Part shown: positions 23,836-37,183 of the stretch, piece by piece
Numbering within the stretch: position 1 is the stretch's first letter
How the letters are laid out: the number at the start of each line of letters is the position of its first letter
DNA from: Trichoplusia ni
Lineage: Eukaryota; Arthropoda; Insecta; Lepidoptera; Noctuidae
Direction: 5' to 3'
DNA: 64,000 bases
Assembly (NCBI RefSeq): GCF_003590095.1
Contig: NC_039499.1
Coordinates: 1,116,001 to 1,180,000, forward strand
Made by a program: the position numbers and the translations under genes
The notes under the pieces: generated by a model
Databases searched by the model: none
Told to the model about the DNA's origin: nothing
Seen by the model: only the letters and a program-made list of their open reading frames with translations

Positions 23836-26800
23836 ATATTAATTTAATGAATAACATTGTATACTGTGCTTGTCAAAGTTCATTTTTCATAAAAAATGGC
23901 TCCGTAAATGTTAGATTCGATTTCATAGAAAAATAGAAATTTACCATTCCCATCCAGAATCGTTTAAATTATTTATCCTGTTTTTTATTACAAATAACTT
24001 TAACACAAATAAAAGGTATAGCTTCAACATTATAATTAAATTTAAATACTTAATAATAATTACTTCATCTAGGTTATCTGCTTCGAACCGGTAAAAATAT
24101 AGAGCGTAGTACTTAATTAATATAGACCTATTTAACAAAATTATTAGTCATTGGATTTTTTTCGCTAACCAATTATTAATTGGACGTTTTATCTACATTT
24201 GTAACGTAACAATAGGTTTCGACGACAGCGAACATATGCGCTTGCGCACTGTTTGTTTATCCTCGATTTTACTCCTTGACATAAATATACGTGCGATTTT
24301 TTCTCAACGACCTTTTCGGTAATACTTACATTTTGGTTATAAATCACAAGTTTATTTCATTTAGTAACATTTTATGAGAAATGGTGAAGCTTACAAACTG
24401 ATGTGCCATTTTAGGGTATTTTTTTAATTTTTATTTTATTTTATTGGGACAACAAACAGTAGCATATTAAGGTTTACATTTCAAGTTCTTATTTGCTAAA
24501 ATAATAAACATACTACCCACAACGCTGTCCGCAGATTACAATACTGAATAGCTGTTAATAATAACGTGTTTAAGCTGCATAGATATTTATAATTCTAAAC
24601 TTACAAGTATGTAGTTAGTTACAAACTTTCTTAATTGTATCTACGGGTGTAAAGTTCAGCAAAATATTACGAAACGAAAATACTTAACATGAGTAATTTT
24701 AAGACGAACAGAAAACCTAATTAATTATCGATATGTTATGCAATATTAACAAGAAAAAAGTGAAATTAGGCAAAACGCGTGAGTGTTCTACTTATTGAGA
24801 ATGTCTATACGATCTCATTTGCGAAAAAGTGATTCACCAACATTTCCTTGTAGGCGCCGCTGAGGCGTGCCCGAGAAGTCAAAACAAACGTACTATAGGG
24901 GAGGAAGGGCAAAACTAGACCTTCAATAAACATTTACATGATGATTTAAAGCCTTGTTTAGATGATACGACGAATATCGTGCGAGTTTTAATACATTGCG
25001 GAGTCACCCAACAATGATAGGTAAATTAAGTGACCTACTATCGCCGGCAATGTACACCAACTTGCATGATATTTCACGTACCGTCAAAATCTGTTTGTAG
25101 AATCGAAAAAATATAAAAAAATGACTTCATTTTATCAAAGGTTATGTATGTTTTTGTAACTGGTAGAGGCATAAAAACAAGGACTCATTAATGCAAACAT
25201 TATTTTGAGATCATTTATTAAACTTACGTGCACTTTTGGTTATCATGCGGAAAACAGATGACCCTTTGCTTACATAATGAATGTTATTGCAACAAAAAAT
25301 GTTTTTAAATTGAAGATAATTGTGGTAGTATTTTATAAACTTAATTTACTATACTATATTTTTTCATTACTAAATGATGCAACGGTTTACAAACGCGTAT
25401 TTATCGGGATTTCCCGACCAGTTTATAAAATTATATATATATTTTTTTTATTCTTTTATTTTTTTTATTAAGAATTATATTTCTTTTTCTAAGAAAAAGA
25501 ATTCTACGAAATGTTAACGTCGAAAATGAAAAAGAAAACATTATTCCTGAAAATATTTTGAGTTATTCCCTAATAATAAAATTAATTAAACCACTGAAGA
25601 GCTGCCACATTTCCCCAGTCTACCTTAAATTTCTTAACGTTGCATAGTAACGCGTACTGTCAAGTAATCAATTTAATTTTTTAGCTAATACAAACACTTG
25701 TTGTTAGGCTAACGGCATCAATTTTTATACAATATTTAGATGATTAAATTAAGTGTGGAATTCAAATCTTGCGGTTTTCTTTTGTTTCGTTTCAAAGCGC
25801 CGCCGTTACAAGCTTTAACGTTTTGTTCTAACTTTCGTTAACAGATACCGAACCGCCTTATCTCAGAGTTTTGTTAACTAACGACGAAATTAGTATGAAA
25901 TATAGACCACTCGATAAACCGCGATTATATTGAAGAATTATAACAAAAAAGATAGCAATATGATTCTGACATGTCTAAATACATATCTGGTTGTCCGTGA
26001 CATGAAGATCACAATAAAGATTTGACGATTAAAACATTTTTTTTAATAAAAATGGTATTTATCAGCGACCTTCAATATGCTAAAAGTAGGTGACACCATT
26101 TTCGCACTACCTATACGTCAGGGTGATAACGCGATGATAACCGGGAGCCCTACAAGAAACACGTGACAAGCGCAAGCGTCGCACAACTTTTAAATCTCGT
26201 AAATTAAAGTTTTTTTTTTCCATTATTTTTCCATCTTACATAACACTCGTACCCATAAGTGAAATACGTAATGGAAAACGAGATTATTTTGTTTTGATAA
26301 TAACGAGCGGCTCGTTGTTTGTTGTTTCGAAACAGATTATAATATGACCACCCACACCAGTAAAACTATAATATTCCATTTGTTGTGTCAATTTTATCAG
26401 TGAGTAATGATAAATATTCCGTTAAATCTAAATAATTGTACGTCTTGATTTGTGCGGATTATCTATTCGTTATGTTGCGTAATATCTGTAAGTTAGAGCC
26501 AAGCCGATAATCGTTTCTCATTTGACTGCTCGTAAATTAAGTTAGATTAATTTAGCGATCTATTGTAACAACCCTTAAGTTTGCAATAGATATTAATGCG
26601 TATTTGATACAGTGTGTTTATATAAGTAAATAGGAGTGACACGGCTAAAGTGCCTGATAGGGTCATTAAACCGGATCGATGCACATTTGGCGAAATATAA
26701 GACATGTAATGAACACCTTGTTGATAATGTGTCGTATGATTAGTCTGTTCTGTGAATAAGGCAGCGATGAAATGCGCGATATATCGATGTTTCGTATTTC

Positions 26801-27769
26801 GGACATTGAGTCGATACTGGCAGCTGTGGAACTTTTTAAATTTTATACAGGGTAAAGACAAACAGCTGCGTTTTGTCGTGTAGTTATTTCTTTGGCATTT
26901 TCTTAATGCCCAGTTTTTAATGTTAGTTATGACTATGTGAAATTTTGCCTTTGTTATTATATATTTTAGCGATAATCGCTTATGATAATATGATGCTCTT
27001 ATGAAATATAATACTGTTGTCGTGTTTGTAATGTAGAGTAAAGTCCAAACATATAATTTGTTTTGTATGAAATAAACCTGCTCCACTCATAGATCTTTTA
27101 CTTTATAATTTGTGAGGGATGAATTTACTAGCGTAATATGGAATAATAAATTTAAAAAAATATATTTTTATTTGTTTTTCTCCCTCAGACAATTTAAGCT
27201 TACGTCATCTTTACATAAAATATGAGTCATTATCATTGTTAATTTACTGAAGGAGTGACTACCTCGGGAGGTGGGCAGAGTTACAAGCAAAGTCACCTTT
27301 ACCCGCTGAGTAATATGTTGCATACAACACCGGATAAAATATCGGATGCTTTGGCATACAGTCATTTCTGCGATTCTTTTGTCATTGCGTATCGTTACAA
27401 TATTCTGTAAGAGAATAGTTTTTTTCCTCACCATTAATTAATGTAATTGTTATTAAAAAAGTGGAAATCGTTAGGTTGTCTTTTTTTTCAAAACGTAGTT
27501 CCTACGTTTGCCTATTTAAAATACAAATTTTGCTCTGAGCTTTGTTAAACTTCTTGCATCCCAAGAACAAATTCCAACGCGAAATGAACCTTAAAAACTT
27601 TAACAAAAAAATATTAATCTAACGATTACTACTCTTTTATCCAGCAATGGACAAAATAAGTTCAAAAAAATCCAGTATTTTTACTCATTCACGTGACATT
27701 ATAAAACTACCTTTTCTACAACACATTTTTTTCTTAAATAAGGCAAAAACAACTTGTCTCTAAAACAAA

Positions 27770-27980
27770 CCGCAGCGTTTTTCGGCGGCGTTTTCTCATG
27801 CTGCCAAGTCGCACGGGGTTCGCATGTCTGTACGTGGAAGTGGCTCGGTGTGCAGTAGTGACCGTGTCGAAAACGTAATGTCTTCCCGGGATTACGACGT
27901 CACCTGAAACGCTCCTCACGTTACGTATAATGCGTAATTCGCGTTGCATTGTGTTTATTATGTAAGTTAAAGTTGTAAAC
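27770..27980. other. GC-richer patch with short frames
   Basis: This 200-base stretch is richer in GC than its surroundings and contains TCCCGGGATTACGACGTCAC. It carries a 26-codon plus-strand frame from an ATG at about 27799 and an 82-codon minus-strand frame (27982-27734). Neither resembles a protein I know. A conserved noncoding element, an untranslated exon or an old repeat are all possible. Confidence 0.25.
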
Positions 27981-29438
27981 ATATTTACTGATGGTTGGTA
28001 CCTTCATAACAGGCATTTTTAGTGTTTGTGAGTAATTTTACCTGTGTACCTTGTATATATTTGAACTATAGCACATTTTTATTCATGAAAGGATTTTTCA
28101 ATTTCCAAATAATCTGAAGAATATGTTTGATGTTTTGATAGCTTTTGTATAAAGAAATATTCAAATTTATTCCTCAGATAGAAAGTTAAATGGTGATTGA
28201 AAAATCGGTCCTAAACAGAATAAACACATAAATTAAACTTTTATTAATTCCAGTAACTTTTATTTACCGTAATCTTGATTATTTTTAAATGAAATGAAAA
28301 TTGCCTTTAGGTACCTGACACATAATGTCAAATTTTATTCGTTTTTAAATGATTTATTCGTCATCATGAAGTCGATCGATATTTCGGTTATTACACTAAA
28401 AGCTTTTATCTAAATCAAAATGCAAACATGTTTATAATCTGCGGTTTGCCTTTCCTGTCAAGTGCTAATTACTACGAATTCATTCAAAGTAACCAAGTGT
28501 TGTATATTTTAAAATAACCGCTTAGATCCCCTGTTGAGGTATCGAAATGATTCCTATCTAAACCATTGCCACAGTTACTTAACTGTGAAATTGTAATTGT
28601 AATATTTCATAAATCTGCGCTGTGGTTCAATGGACGAGGAGCAGTACTATCAAATTCTGGTAAATATAAAATCTCTTTTTAGGTGCTATATTATAATTTA
28701 AAGCGCGACACTGGGCTTATTGTGTTATTAAAAAAATGTAATTTACGCGCGCGTATTAAACGCTACACGCATGTAAGAACGATACTTAGGCAGGTAATAT
28801 TTAAAAATATTTTTTTAACAGCTATGTGTATGAGTTTATTTATTTATGAGAGGTAGCTTCACAGCTGACACTACATTACGTAAAATCATCATACAAAACA
28901 CGCCAATTATGAAGTACACAGATATGTGACGATTAGACACGAATATATGACTCAAATAGGTACTGATCAAGTGATTGTAGATACTTTCGACTGTCATGTC
29001 ACGTATCATCAAAGGCAGCAAATAAAATCAAATGCAGATTAAATTAGGTATATGACTCAAATTTAATCTGTTACGTTTATAATAGCAAGTAGGAGTTATG
29101 TGTACAGCTCTGTTAGTAATCACGCCTTCCTAAAACCATTACATATTTAAATACAAATGCGATTTGTACTCATTAATTTTTATTGCAATCTTAAGATACT
29201 TAGAAATATTAATGACGAAGTCCTCACAAATAAAAGGATGCTGTCGATTTGTTAGTCCTAAATCATAAATCAAACAAATGACTACAGGGTACAGGGAATT
29301 CAACAAAAAAGGATACAAACTAAATTGAGTTGTACTGACTGCAAAAAGATACGGACCTCAGATTGCAATCTTTAGATATCATTAAGATGGTATTTAAAAA
29401 AAAAACGACTAAAACTAAGGATTTTAACCATTGTGTCG

Positions 29439-29584
29439 CGGTGTTCACAAACGTTCAAGTCAAATTGTGTGATACCAAGACTCAGGACAAGCATTCGTAG
29501 ATCACACATATGCTTGTCCTACACGTGGATCGAACCCGCGTCACGTCGCGTAGAGTGACAAGAACCTCGGGTACCCGTGCATAC
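29439..29584 (-). mobile_element. tRNA-derived SINE, family C, diverged copy
   Basis: Read on the minus strand it starts like a tRNA and contains a B-box, with GGATCGAACCCGCG on the plus strand. A copy-specific region GGACAAGCAT...ATGCTTGTCC and a tail ending GTGTTCACAAACGTT follow. It matches the better-preserved copy at 30282-30441. Confidence 0.6.
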
Positions 29585-30161
29585 AAATATTGCTAAAATA
29601 ATTAATATGATTTCTGTTCAAGAAGAGGTGTCTAAGTATATCAATAAAATTAAATGATCCCCATATCTTAATCTGTTTACTATGATGCAACGTGGTGGGC
29701 GTACAACACCGGGGAGTGACGTTTAAAGAGTGGAAATCGCGATAAAGAAAGGTGTAGGAAGTGAGCATGAAAGTGCAACAGCTCGGTTGGTCCACGAGGT
29801 TTCCAAATCTACGTATTTGCGTGAATGGCTGGGGTGAATGACCTGTTTAGAGCGGAGCGAGCGCAACGCAAGCGCGGCCAATCGATAAAGACTTGCGTAA
29901 GCGACTCGCACGCCCTCCTAAGGGATTTACTATAAGGAGCAATTGCCAAAAGGTGTTTACGACGTTTTTGTACCGAGACCCCGCGCTAATGTTATGAGTA
30001 AATCTTGATTGTCTAACTTCCCTGAAGGGTCTGTTACGCCACCCCTTATCACGGCGCGGAATAAACGTACCAGTTACTACTGGTCAGTGATCTAGGAACT
30101 AGTATTGCGTACAACATTTAATTACTTTCTTAGATATCCGGCATTAGTTATATTGTAATTT

Positions 30162-30188
30162 GATTGGTTATTGAGCGAGGTATATAAA
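30162..30188 (+). promoter_or_regulatory. Orphan CCAAT plus TATA arrangement
   Basis: ATTGG (a reverse CCAAT box) at about 30163-30167 is followed by a consensus TATATAAA at 30181-30188 in the context GAGCGAGGTATATAAAGCTG. No convincing coding sequence lies downstream; a SINE begins 94 bases later. It could be the core promoter of a noncoding transcript or a chance match. Confidence 0.25.
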
Positions 30189-30281
30189 GCTGTTGCCGTT
30201 TGCAATACTGTAAACGGTACGCTACCAAATCACATTTTTTTTAATGCTTTTTGTTAACGCAGTAAGGAATTTAATTCCTTG

Positions 30282-30441
30282 TGTCCAAGGTGTTTCACAA
30301 ACATACAAATCACATACACAATGTCACCCAGAGTTAGAACAAGCATACGTGGATCACACAAATGCTTGTCCTACTCGGGGATCGAACCCGCGACGCGTGT
30401 GTTTGGCTTGGTGGCCTCAATCACTCGGCTATCCGTGCAAT
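30282..30441 (-). mobile_element. tRNA-derived SINE, family C
   Basis: On the minus strand the element begins TTGCACGGATAGCCGAGTG, a tRNA-like A-box, then a B-box (complement of GGGGATCGAACCCGCG, about 30377-30392), and ends in CTTGTTCTAACTCTGGG...TGTGAAACACC. The copy at 29439-29584 shares this order. Internal promoter boxes show a Pol III retroelement and not a working tRNA gene. Confidence 0.7.
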
Positions 30442-32049
30442 CTATATTCTTTAGTTTTTTTCAGTAGCCTTTTATTTCTTTGATTTTTTAATTTGAGATT
30501 CTATTCTTCATAGTTTTAGTATGGCATTGTGTATGAGCCCTATTAGCGGTAGTACACGCGGCCCGTGACGTCATTCACCAAATCTATCAACGACGCACTT
30601 CTCAGGTCAACTGATAACCTACTTAATGCTTACTGGACAGTAACTGCGTTGCAAAAACTGACTATATTATTAAACTGTGCAATCACTATGACTAGATGAA
30701 TATAAAAGTTAATCATTTGTTTAAGTTTGTCAATGTTTAAGACCTGTATGCAAGTTGCATTTCTCCTAACGCTGAAGATAATATACTAAACTGACAAGTT
30801 AAGTCACTTGTCGAAAAGTATCTTCATTCTAACACATTTGAAAATGTTTAATTCCGTTCCTATTTGGGCTTGTATACATTTTGAGGATCTCCGTACTGTA
30901 AAAGAGCGCATTTTTTTTCAATAAAGTGCCTTTCCTGTAGTTGATTAATTTCCGCAAACTGACCTACGATATACCATATTCGCTGTCCTCGGTAAAATTA
31001 GTTTAAGAGATTTTTCTGTTACGACTGTTTATTACATTAAAATTCATTCATATTTTACTGATCAATAAATATTAGTGCACGATTTAAAATATCTCACAGC
31101 CAAATGTATTTCAAAAACGTGCCACAAAAATAAACATTACACCCAAAAAACTTTATCGCAAGCGGAAAAAATACAATCTAGACTAAGTAAAACAAATATT
31201 TGAAGGATTTAAATGTCATTAGATTAATGTTAATACTGCGAAAATCCACGAATTATCGGTAATTTTAATAGCCGTAGATAACATATCGTTTTGGGCGAAG
31301 TTAATGTTTTGAGTGGCGCCAATCACGTTTTTCCCAATAATTACTCATTAATAGTGTCCACTTAAAGATAATACCGGTGTTTCATTCCGGGTCACCTGGA
31401 CAAAATAGATAAATTAACCGCGAATCAGGTTTATGAACAGTGTTAATAATGATTAGTTAAAAATATATAGGTTAGAAGTACAAATTACTGCACAATTCCT
31501 TCGTAGGGTTTTTTCGCCGGTTTTTTGTAGGACAATCGACACTTGTTTGACTAGTCATTAGATTGACTGGCATCTTAACGATTTATGGTTCTACTTCGAA
31601 ACACCAAAGTCGTGGATGTACTAAATCATTTGTTGAATATTTTATTAATTGTCTCATAAATTTAATTCGGAACAATCTTCGAAAATGTTCTCTTGCATTA
31701 ATTTACAACTTTTAATAAATTAAATTAAGTCGTCGTACTATTAAATACATCCGTCCCTTCTCCGTAATATATAAAATGCAAGAGTTCTTTAACATTTGAC
31801 ATATTAGTTGGAAACAGGTATTAAAAGGTTAAACTTAATTAATCCGGACGAAATTCGTTCGCTAAGAAAAACAAATGAGGGAAGCTCTATATTGCATGCA
31901 TTTGACCCGTGTTTAAGCATTGACAGAGACCGTGGGAAAAAGATGAAAGAGATGACCAAAAATGATTTTTTTCACCTTTTTAATGATAACTAAGTTATTT
32001 TTTTTTAGTATTATCTTTCTTGGGATGTAACATGGGATCGGGATTACTG
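30442..32049. other. Gene-free AT-rich stretch
   Basis: I see no gene or RNA. A TGACGTCA palindrome (CRE-type) lies at 30566-30573. A phrase beginning GGTCAACTGATAACCTACTT at about 30605 recurs with one change at about 34366 (GGTCAATTGATAACCTACTT), probably a trace of a shared repeat. Confidence 0.5.
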
Positions 32050-32178
32050 AGCCCCAATTCCGCTATTTACAATTGCCAATCAATGAAGGTAAATTGGATT
32101 GAAATGACACTAATCGTAGTCTCCTAAGCATTTTTCCAACACAATTACTGGGAATTCAGTACGGAGCGTATTCGGGGC
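32050..32178. mobile_element. MITE with GGCCCC-type ends, copy 2 (internally deleted)
   Basis: It begins GCCCCAATTCCGCTATTTAC, continues with the shared interior CTCCTAAGCATTTTTCCAAC, and ends near ATTCGGGG. At about 130 bp it is shorter than copies 1 and 3, so much of the right half is lost. Confidence 0.6.
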
Positions 32179-35100
32179 GTCCTATATAGGTAATAAAAAA
32201 CTTAATAATTAAAATTACTATCAATAAATGAGAAAAAACCGTGTAGAAAACCCGTTGAGATAAAAAAAAAACACAATAAAAACCTGCATTAGATATCCAC
32301 ACTCAATACAAACAGTACAACTCGTATCTCGTCACACATTGCACTATCTTCAATTTAAAAATAACTTCTCGTCACCGATTTTTACAAGCATGCCATCAAT
32401 GAAATGTTTTCATAATAATTATGCGTATTTACTCCAAAATTCTTATCGATAGTCGCTTGCTCTTTTGATATAACACTCAAATATTACGTACAACCTTGTG
32501 AATGTCAAAAGCATACCTAGAGATAAATAAAATTTATAATACAACAACAAGGTGACCCAAAATTCGGCAATTAGTATGACCTTATTGACATTAGGTTATT
32601 ATTGAAATAGTGAAAGGTCACGAACTTTTAATTTCAGACCGGAATTTGTGCAAACTTGTTCATTATTTTACTACTTCACGGAATTATACATTTCGTTAAA
32701 ATTTTTTTGGTGATTTGAAGTGAATTCGTTTATTTTTGTAATACCAACGAATTCAATCTTCGTGTCATTTTCAAGCATTCAAAACACAGAAACCAGCACA
32801 GAAAACACTTAGAGTCAGAACAAGCAATTATAGAGAGATTTTTATGTAAACGAAACAGTCTCACTCTACATGTAAATATATATGTGTTTGTAATATCCTC
32901 ATCATACGTTTATTTCAGCAGATATATTAATATACGACAGGACTATAAACATATAAATAATGAATATGAATAGTGACATGATGAGGAAAGAGACACTAAA
33001 AAAAAAACATCTAGGTACGTTCATCATCATCAATTATAGAATCATGGTTATCACTATTACTATAAAGCACCTATAAATTATTCAAGTATACGTTAAAAAT
33101 CGTACACGAAAACACTGGCGGCCATCACTTTTTTTAATAAGAAATCAGTCATAAAAAAGAGACGGCACGCTACAAGGTGTATACCAACGTCTTTCTTCCA
33201 CAATTGCAAAGGAAACACTTGCTTTACTAGACATCACTTGACATCTTTTCATTGCTTTAAACTTAAAACTGTAAGGACTACAACACTATAACATATAATT
33301 TTATAACCTAAATAAATATAAATAATATTATTACAGGATGTGATTCAACTTCGTGGGTTTATTTTACGCCATCGTAGGGATTTTGAAGCAGCTAACTCAT
33401 GATTCATTTCATTCATTCGTATTATTCATGGTTTATTGACATTATGTAAGTAATTTAATATTCTTGTTTATTACATTCCTTCTAAATCCTATTTCAAATG
33501 CAATAGTGCAATAACCTCTTACAAAGTAGTCAGTGTATGTACTTATGTATAACTAAGAGTCGATTCGATATATTGAAGTTAATTTAATACATTGTTGTAA
33601 ACGGAACTTTTTGGTAATTGAATTATGTTTAAAGACTGTAATTATTTTGATATGTTGAATTATTAATTGATAAGCTCCGGAAACTGTTGAAACAATGTAT
33701 TTTATTTTATTAACTACTAATACTGTAGTCAGGGTAAATAGTAGATAAATCTTTCTACAATTTGTATACAAAATCTTTTAATGCTAGGCTTCACCATATG
33801 TTTAAAGGATTGTTTTAAAAAAACTGTAAGCCTTCAATTCACACCTAGTTTATGAAGCTAGACGGAGACATCGAAAAAACAGCGTTCGAAATTTAATTTA
33901 ATATGATTGTGTCCACATTTTTTTGTCAGTTATGATTGACCGTCACGTTTGACCGTGAGCCAAACACTTGAGGCACTCCAGGTTTTAATCTTGGTCCTAC
34001 CAGCTGTCAAAGTAAGATTGACACAGTTGTGGAAGCAAGACAGCACTATAGACGGTGTAGAGCGGCATCTCTCTTACACAACTGCATAGTTGTAAGTCCC
34101 TTGAAACAAGTTGACGGGATTATATCAGCATTATTGATGGTTACATCCTTCCGAGAGCTGAGATTAAGATTGTAAAAAAACTTTTTTATCAGCTGTTCAT
34201 AAGAAACCATCTGTTGTAAATTGAAAGGAAAAGTCATGCTAAAATAAGTAACGATAAACGTTGTTTTTGTTTCAATGAAAGTGATAATCACGTGGATAGT
34301 AAATTTATTGATTTATTTTTCCTATTATGATCCATTTTATTTCTGTAATTTAATGGAAGAGGTAGGTCAATTGATAACCTACTTAATATTTAAATTAAAA
34401 AAGAACAATTTTGCGTATTAAATCTGTGACGCCAGAATCGACACAAAAACGCAACTCGAATAAATCTCACGCAAAAATTCATTAATGAATGATCGAAGAA
34501 AAAAAGGTAGTTCGTTTCAACCCACATGAACAAAAACCACGAGCTTTATTAGATATTTGACCTTTAATGAGTAATGACTATCCAAACTTTGACCTCAACG
34601 TACCATTTGACTTTGTTCTACCCGATACCCGATAGCATAGATAGTGAATGTTCTTTTGTAATTGTGTAGACGCAATAATTATATGTATTGCATGTTATTA
34701 ATTATGATCGATCGTGCTCTTCTAGGTATTTAACGGGTGTGAGCTAATCGAATGTCGTGTACCAGTGAGATTTGATGCGACGCTAATATACGAGATAATT
34801 ATCAGTGCAGGATTTATAAATGTGGAAGATTTGCTTTTCTTTTTAACCGCCTGCCTTGATGCAAAAAAGGGGTTTTATAGTTTGAATTGTCTGTCTGCTT
34901 GTCTATTAGTTAGTAACATCATAGCTTCCGAAAGGATTAAACGATCTGGTATTTTTTTGTTTTGTGTTAAAGGTGAATTATCTATGTGTGAGTTTTCTTA
35001 GACATGTTTGATAAAAATTATGTCAGCCTTTGAAAGTTGTGAGAGCTTTAGATAGAGTTTATTATGATAAACAAAAAATGATCTAGAACTAAGGACATAT

Positions 35101-35611
35101 TGTCGGTATGATCTCAGACTACGACCTACACTTCAGAGGCAGAGCTTGTTCTCACTGAGAATGCGCAGCTCTTCGTGATGCAAGCTTCCTACGCTACGGC
35201 TCCATAGGTCTACTAGATCTAGATCCGGAACATGACAGCAAAAGATTTACGACGAAAATAGCGGAACTAAACAAAAGACTGATTGCTCCTATACTGCTGA
35301 CAACTTTTGGTAAACTCTCGAAAAAATAAAATATGTAGATAGGTATAAATATTAGGAATTCAAAAATATTTACATAAAATTTGTTTGTCATTCTCGTTCA
35401 AAATTCCTTCTGGAAGTGTTGTTTTTATCACTTCACTATGTAAATATGTAATTGCCGGCGGTATCTGAAGCTTACCGATTAACAAAATAATATATTATAA
35501 GATCCTAAAGTAACAAAATGTTGTCACCAGTGTAAATGTGCTTATGTATTTCGTAAGTGCGGAGTTTGGCGTCAAGGAAGTGCAATAAAAATCAATTTTG
35601 ACCAGGCGACT
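32179..35611. other. Gene-free AT-rich stretch
   Basis: No gene is recognised. It includes one copy of repeat family D (34030-34085). Minus-strand frames at 33771-33553 and 34291-34046 and a plus-strand frame at 34765-35001 have no domain. A GC-richer patch at about 35105-35235 is not identified. Confidence 0.5.
34030..34085 (+). repeat. Short interspersed repeat family D, copy 1
   Basis: GTGGAAGCAAGACAGCAC...GTGTAGAGCGGCATCTCT matches two other places in the window, 42672-42730 on the same strand and about 39005-39065 on the opposite strand. Ends are undefined. Confidence 0.55.
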
Positions 35612-36035
35612 GGCCTGTTGGTCTAGTGGTTAGCGACACTGATTGCTTTACCTTAGGTCATGGGTTCGATTCGAACACACGACATTTTATTTGTGGATTG
35701 TGTTTCAGGAGATCGATCGTAGGTAAGCACCGCTTGACGTGGTCGGTCAGTAGATGGGTGACTATCTATGTCTTAACGAGTACCTCCGTATTTCGGAAGG
35801 CACGTTTAATTGTGGGTCCCGGCTGATATTCATACATCTTTGACAGTCTTAACAGGTAGTCAGAGGCTAGCTAGAAAAGCTTAAAAATCTGAAACCAGTC
35901 TAAAGGGTATCGTGTTGCCCAAATAACTGGGTTGAGGAGCCCAGATATTCAGTAGCTCCCTGTAAAACACTGGTAACTGACTCCGCTAAGACTTGAAGCC
36001 GACCCCAACATAATTGGGAAAAGACTAGGAATATG
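35612..36035 (+). mobile_element. tRNA-headed SINE with a family A body and tail
   Basis: The head TGTTGGTCTAGTGGTTAGCG and GGGTTCGATTCGAAC are A-box and B-box sequences of a tRNA-derived promoter. The body (GGCACGTTTAATTGTGGGTC; CTTTGACAGTCTTAACAGGT) and the tail CCGACCCCAACATAATTGGG match the family A copy at 57537-57909. The head matches the SINE at 44043. This may be a composite or simply the full form of the family. Flanking duplications were not found. Confidence 0.65.
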
Positions 36036-37084
36036 ATTTAATTCAAGAATTTTCTGGACTCTATTTTTAAGAACGGTAGACAAGGAACAGTAGCAATTGA
36101 TTCTAATAGCCGACAGTACGGAGGTCGCTGAGTTCAGGGCCAGAAGTAGCGGGAACACGTTCATATTTATCTATACAAAATATTTAAACAATTTGTACGA
36201 ACACGTGCGTCACACGATTAGCTCTCGTATCCACATTATGCTAATTGGTATAGTAGGAACAGTACTCACGGCCGTTCTACATACATAGAGTATATACTCG
36301 TATATTATTATGAATATTTATTGAGGTACATGTGACAACACTGTGATGTATAGGCGTAGTCAAACGTTAAACTTGTCGGTGGAATGTGACGGAGAACAGG
36401 GTACATCCTCTTGACGGTATTAAATATATGTTTTTTTTTTATGATAGTAGTACTGAAATCTAGCTATTGTGTAACTGAAATGGGTATTCTTAGGATTTTG
36501 TGATTAAGCAAAACGAATCGATGTTTCTAAGGTTTCGCTGTCTGCATGCTATCAGGCTGTATCTTATAAACTGTGACAGTTATATTGTTGAAATTTTCTG
36601 AGAAAATGTATTTATGTTACCGCTTTAACGAATAATTTTTTTAAAAATTCAGTTGTCAGCAACCATTAGTACCTACGGTCATGAACTAGATGGGTGATCC
36701 TGTTCTATATTTTTTTTACCGAGTCCAACTCGCACTTAACAGTTTTTATTCACAAACTTATGATAGCGCAAACACCATTCAAAGGACTGTTTTATTAATT
36801 TGATAATGTAAGTACAAATGAACTCAATTATCTTACATTTCAAACCTGACTCAATACAGTTATTTATAAATCGTTTTAGTACCTAATGATGTTATTCCTA
36901 GTTTGAGATACATCTGAACAACAAACAACAGTTTGTGACAACACTCGTATCCATTTCTCGATAACAAGTGACACAGAGTAAATACTAATTGGAAATAGTG
37001 ATTCATTTGTTTATCTCAAAGTCAAGGCTACCATTGGTGTTTGCGAGAAATAGCGAGAACAATAAAATTGTATAAATCTCTACT
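36036..37084. other. Gene-free stretch with a repeat scrap
   Basis: No gene is seen. A decayed family R segment lies at about 36578-36745, ending CCGAGTCCAACTCGCACTTA. Confidence 0.5.
36578..36745 (+). repeat. Family R tail fragment
   Basis: TTGAAATTTTCTGAGAAAAT, then ATGTTACCGCTTTAACGAA and the terminal phrase GAGTCCAACTCGCACTTAAC recur with differences at 53200-53365. Confidence 0.45.
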
Positions 37085-37183
37085 TCTATACTAATATATA
37101 AAGCTGAAGAGTTTGTTTGTTTGAACGCGCTTAACTCAGGAACTACTGGTTTGATTGAAAAAATCTTTTCGGGCAACTGCTAG
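37085..37183 (+). mobile_element. Helitron-like element, internally deleted copy
   Basis: It starts TCTATACTAATATATAAAGC and ends GGGCAACTGCTAG followed by T. A TC start and a CTAG end next to T fit Helitron termini. At 99 bp it keeps only the two ends of the about 220-260 bp family. Confidence 0.6.

Larger units (their letters stand above)
16600..29438. other. Gene-free AT-rich stretch
   Basis: No protein-coding exon, RNA gene or intact transposon is recognised. Small items are listed separately: an AP-1/Maf-like palindrome at 17813-17825, inverted repeats at 19011-19135, repeat scraps at 21015-21099 and 23670-23835, a tandem duplication at 22347-22410 and a GC-richer patch at 27770-27980. 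A 179-codon minus-strand frame (27086-26547) has no domain and biased AT-driven composition. Confidence 0.55.

Noticed and set aside
26547..27086. A 179-codon open frame on the minus strand, the longest outside the P450 genes
   Set aside because: No signature of any family, composition driven by AT-rich DNA, no neighbouring exon signals that make a gene model. It is about what chance gives in a window this size.
30244..30483. Overlapping plus-strand frames downstream of the orphan TATA box
   Set aside because: They run through a family C SINE in antisense and are not conserved in the sister copy.
35640..35700. tRNA-like A- and B-boxes (also at about 29530, 30385 and 44060-44115)
   Set aside because: They are heads of SINEs. 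None folds as a full cloverleaf with a matched acceptor stem in its context, so no tRNA gene is called.
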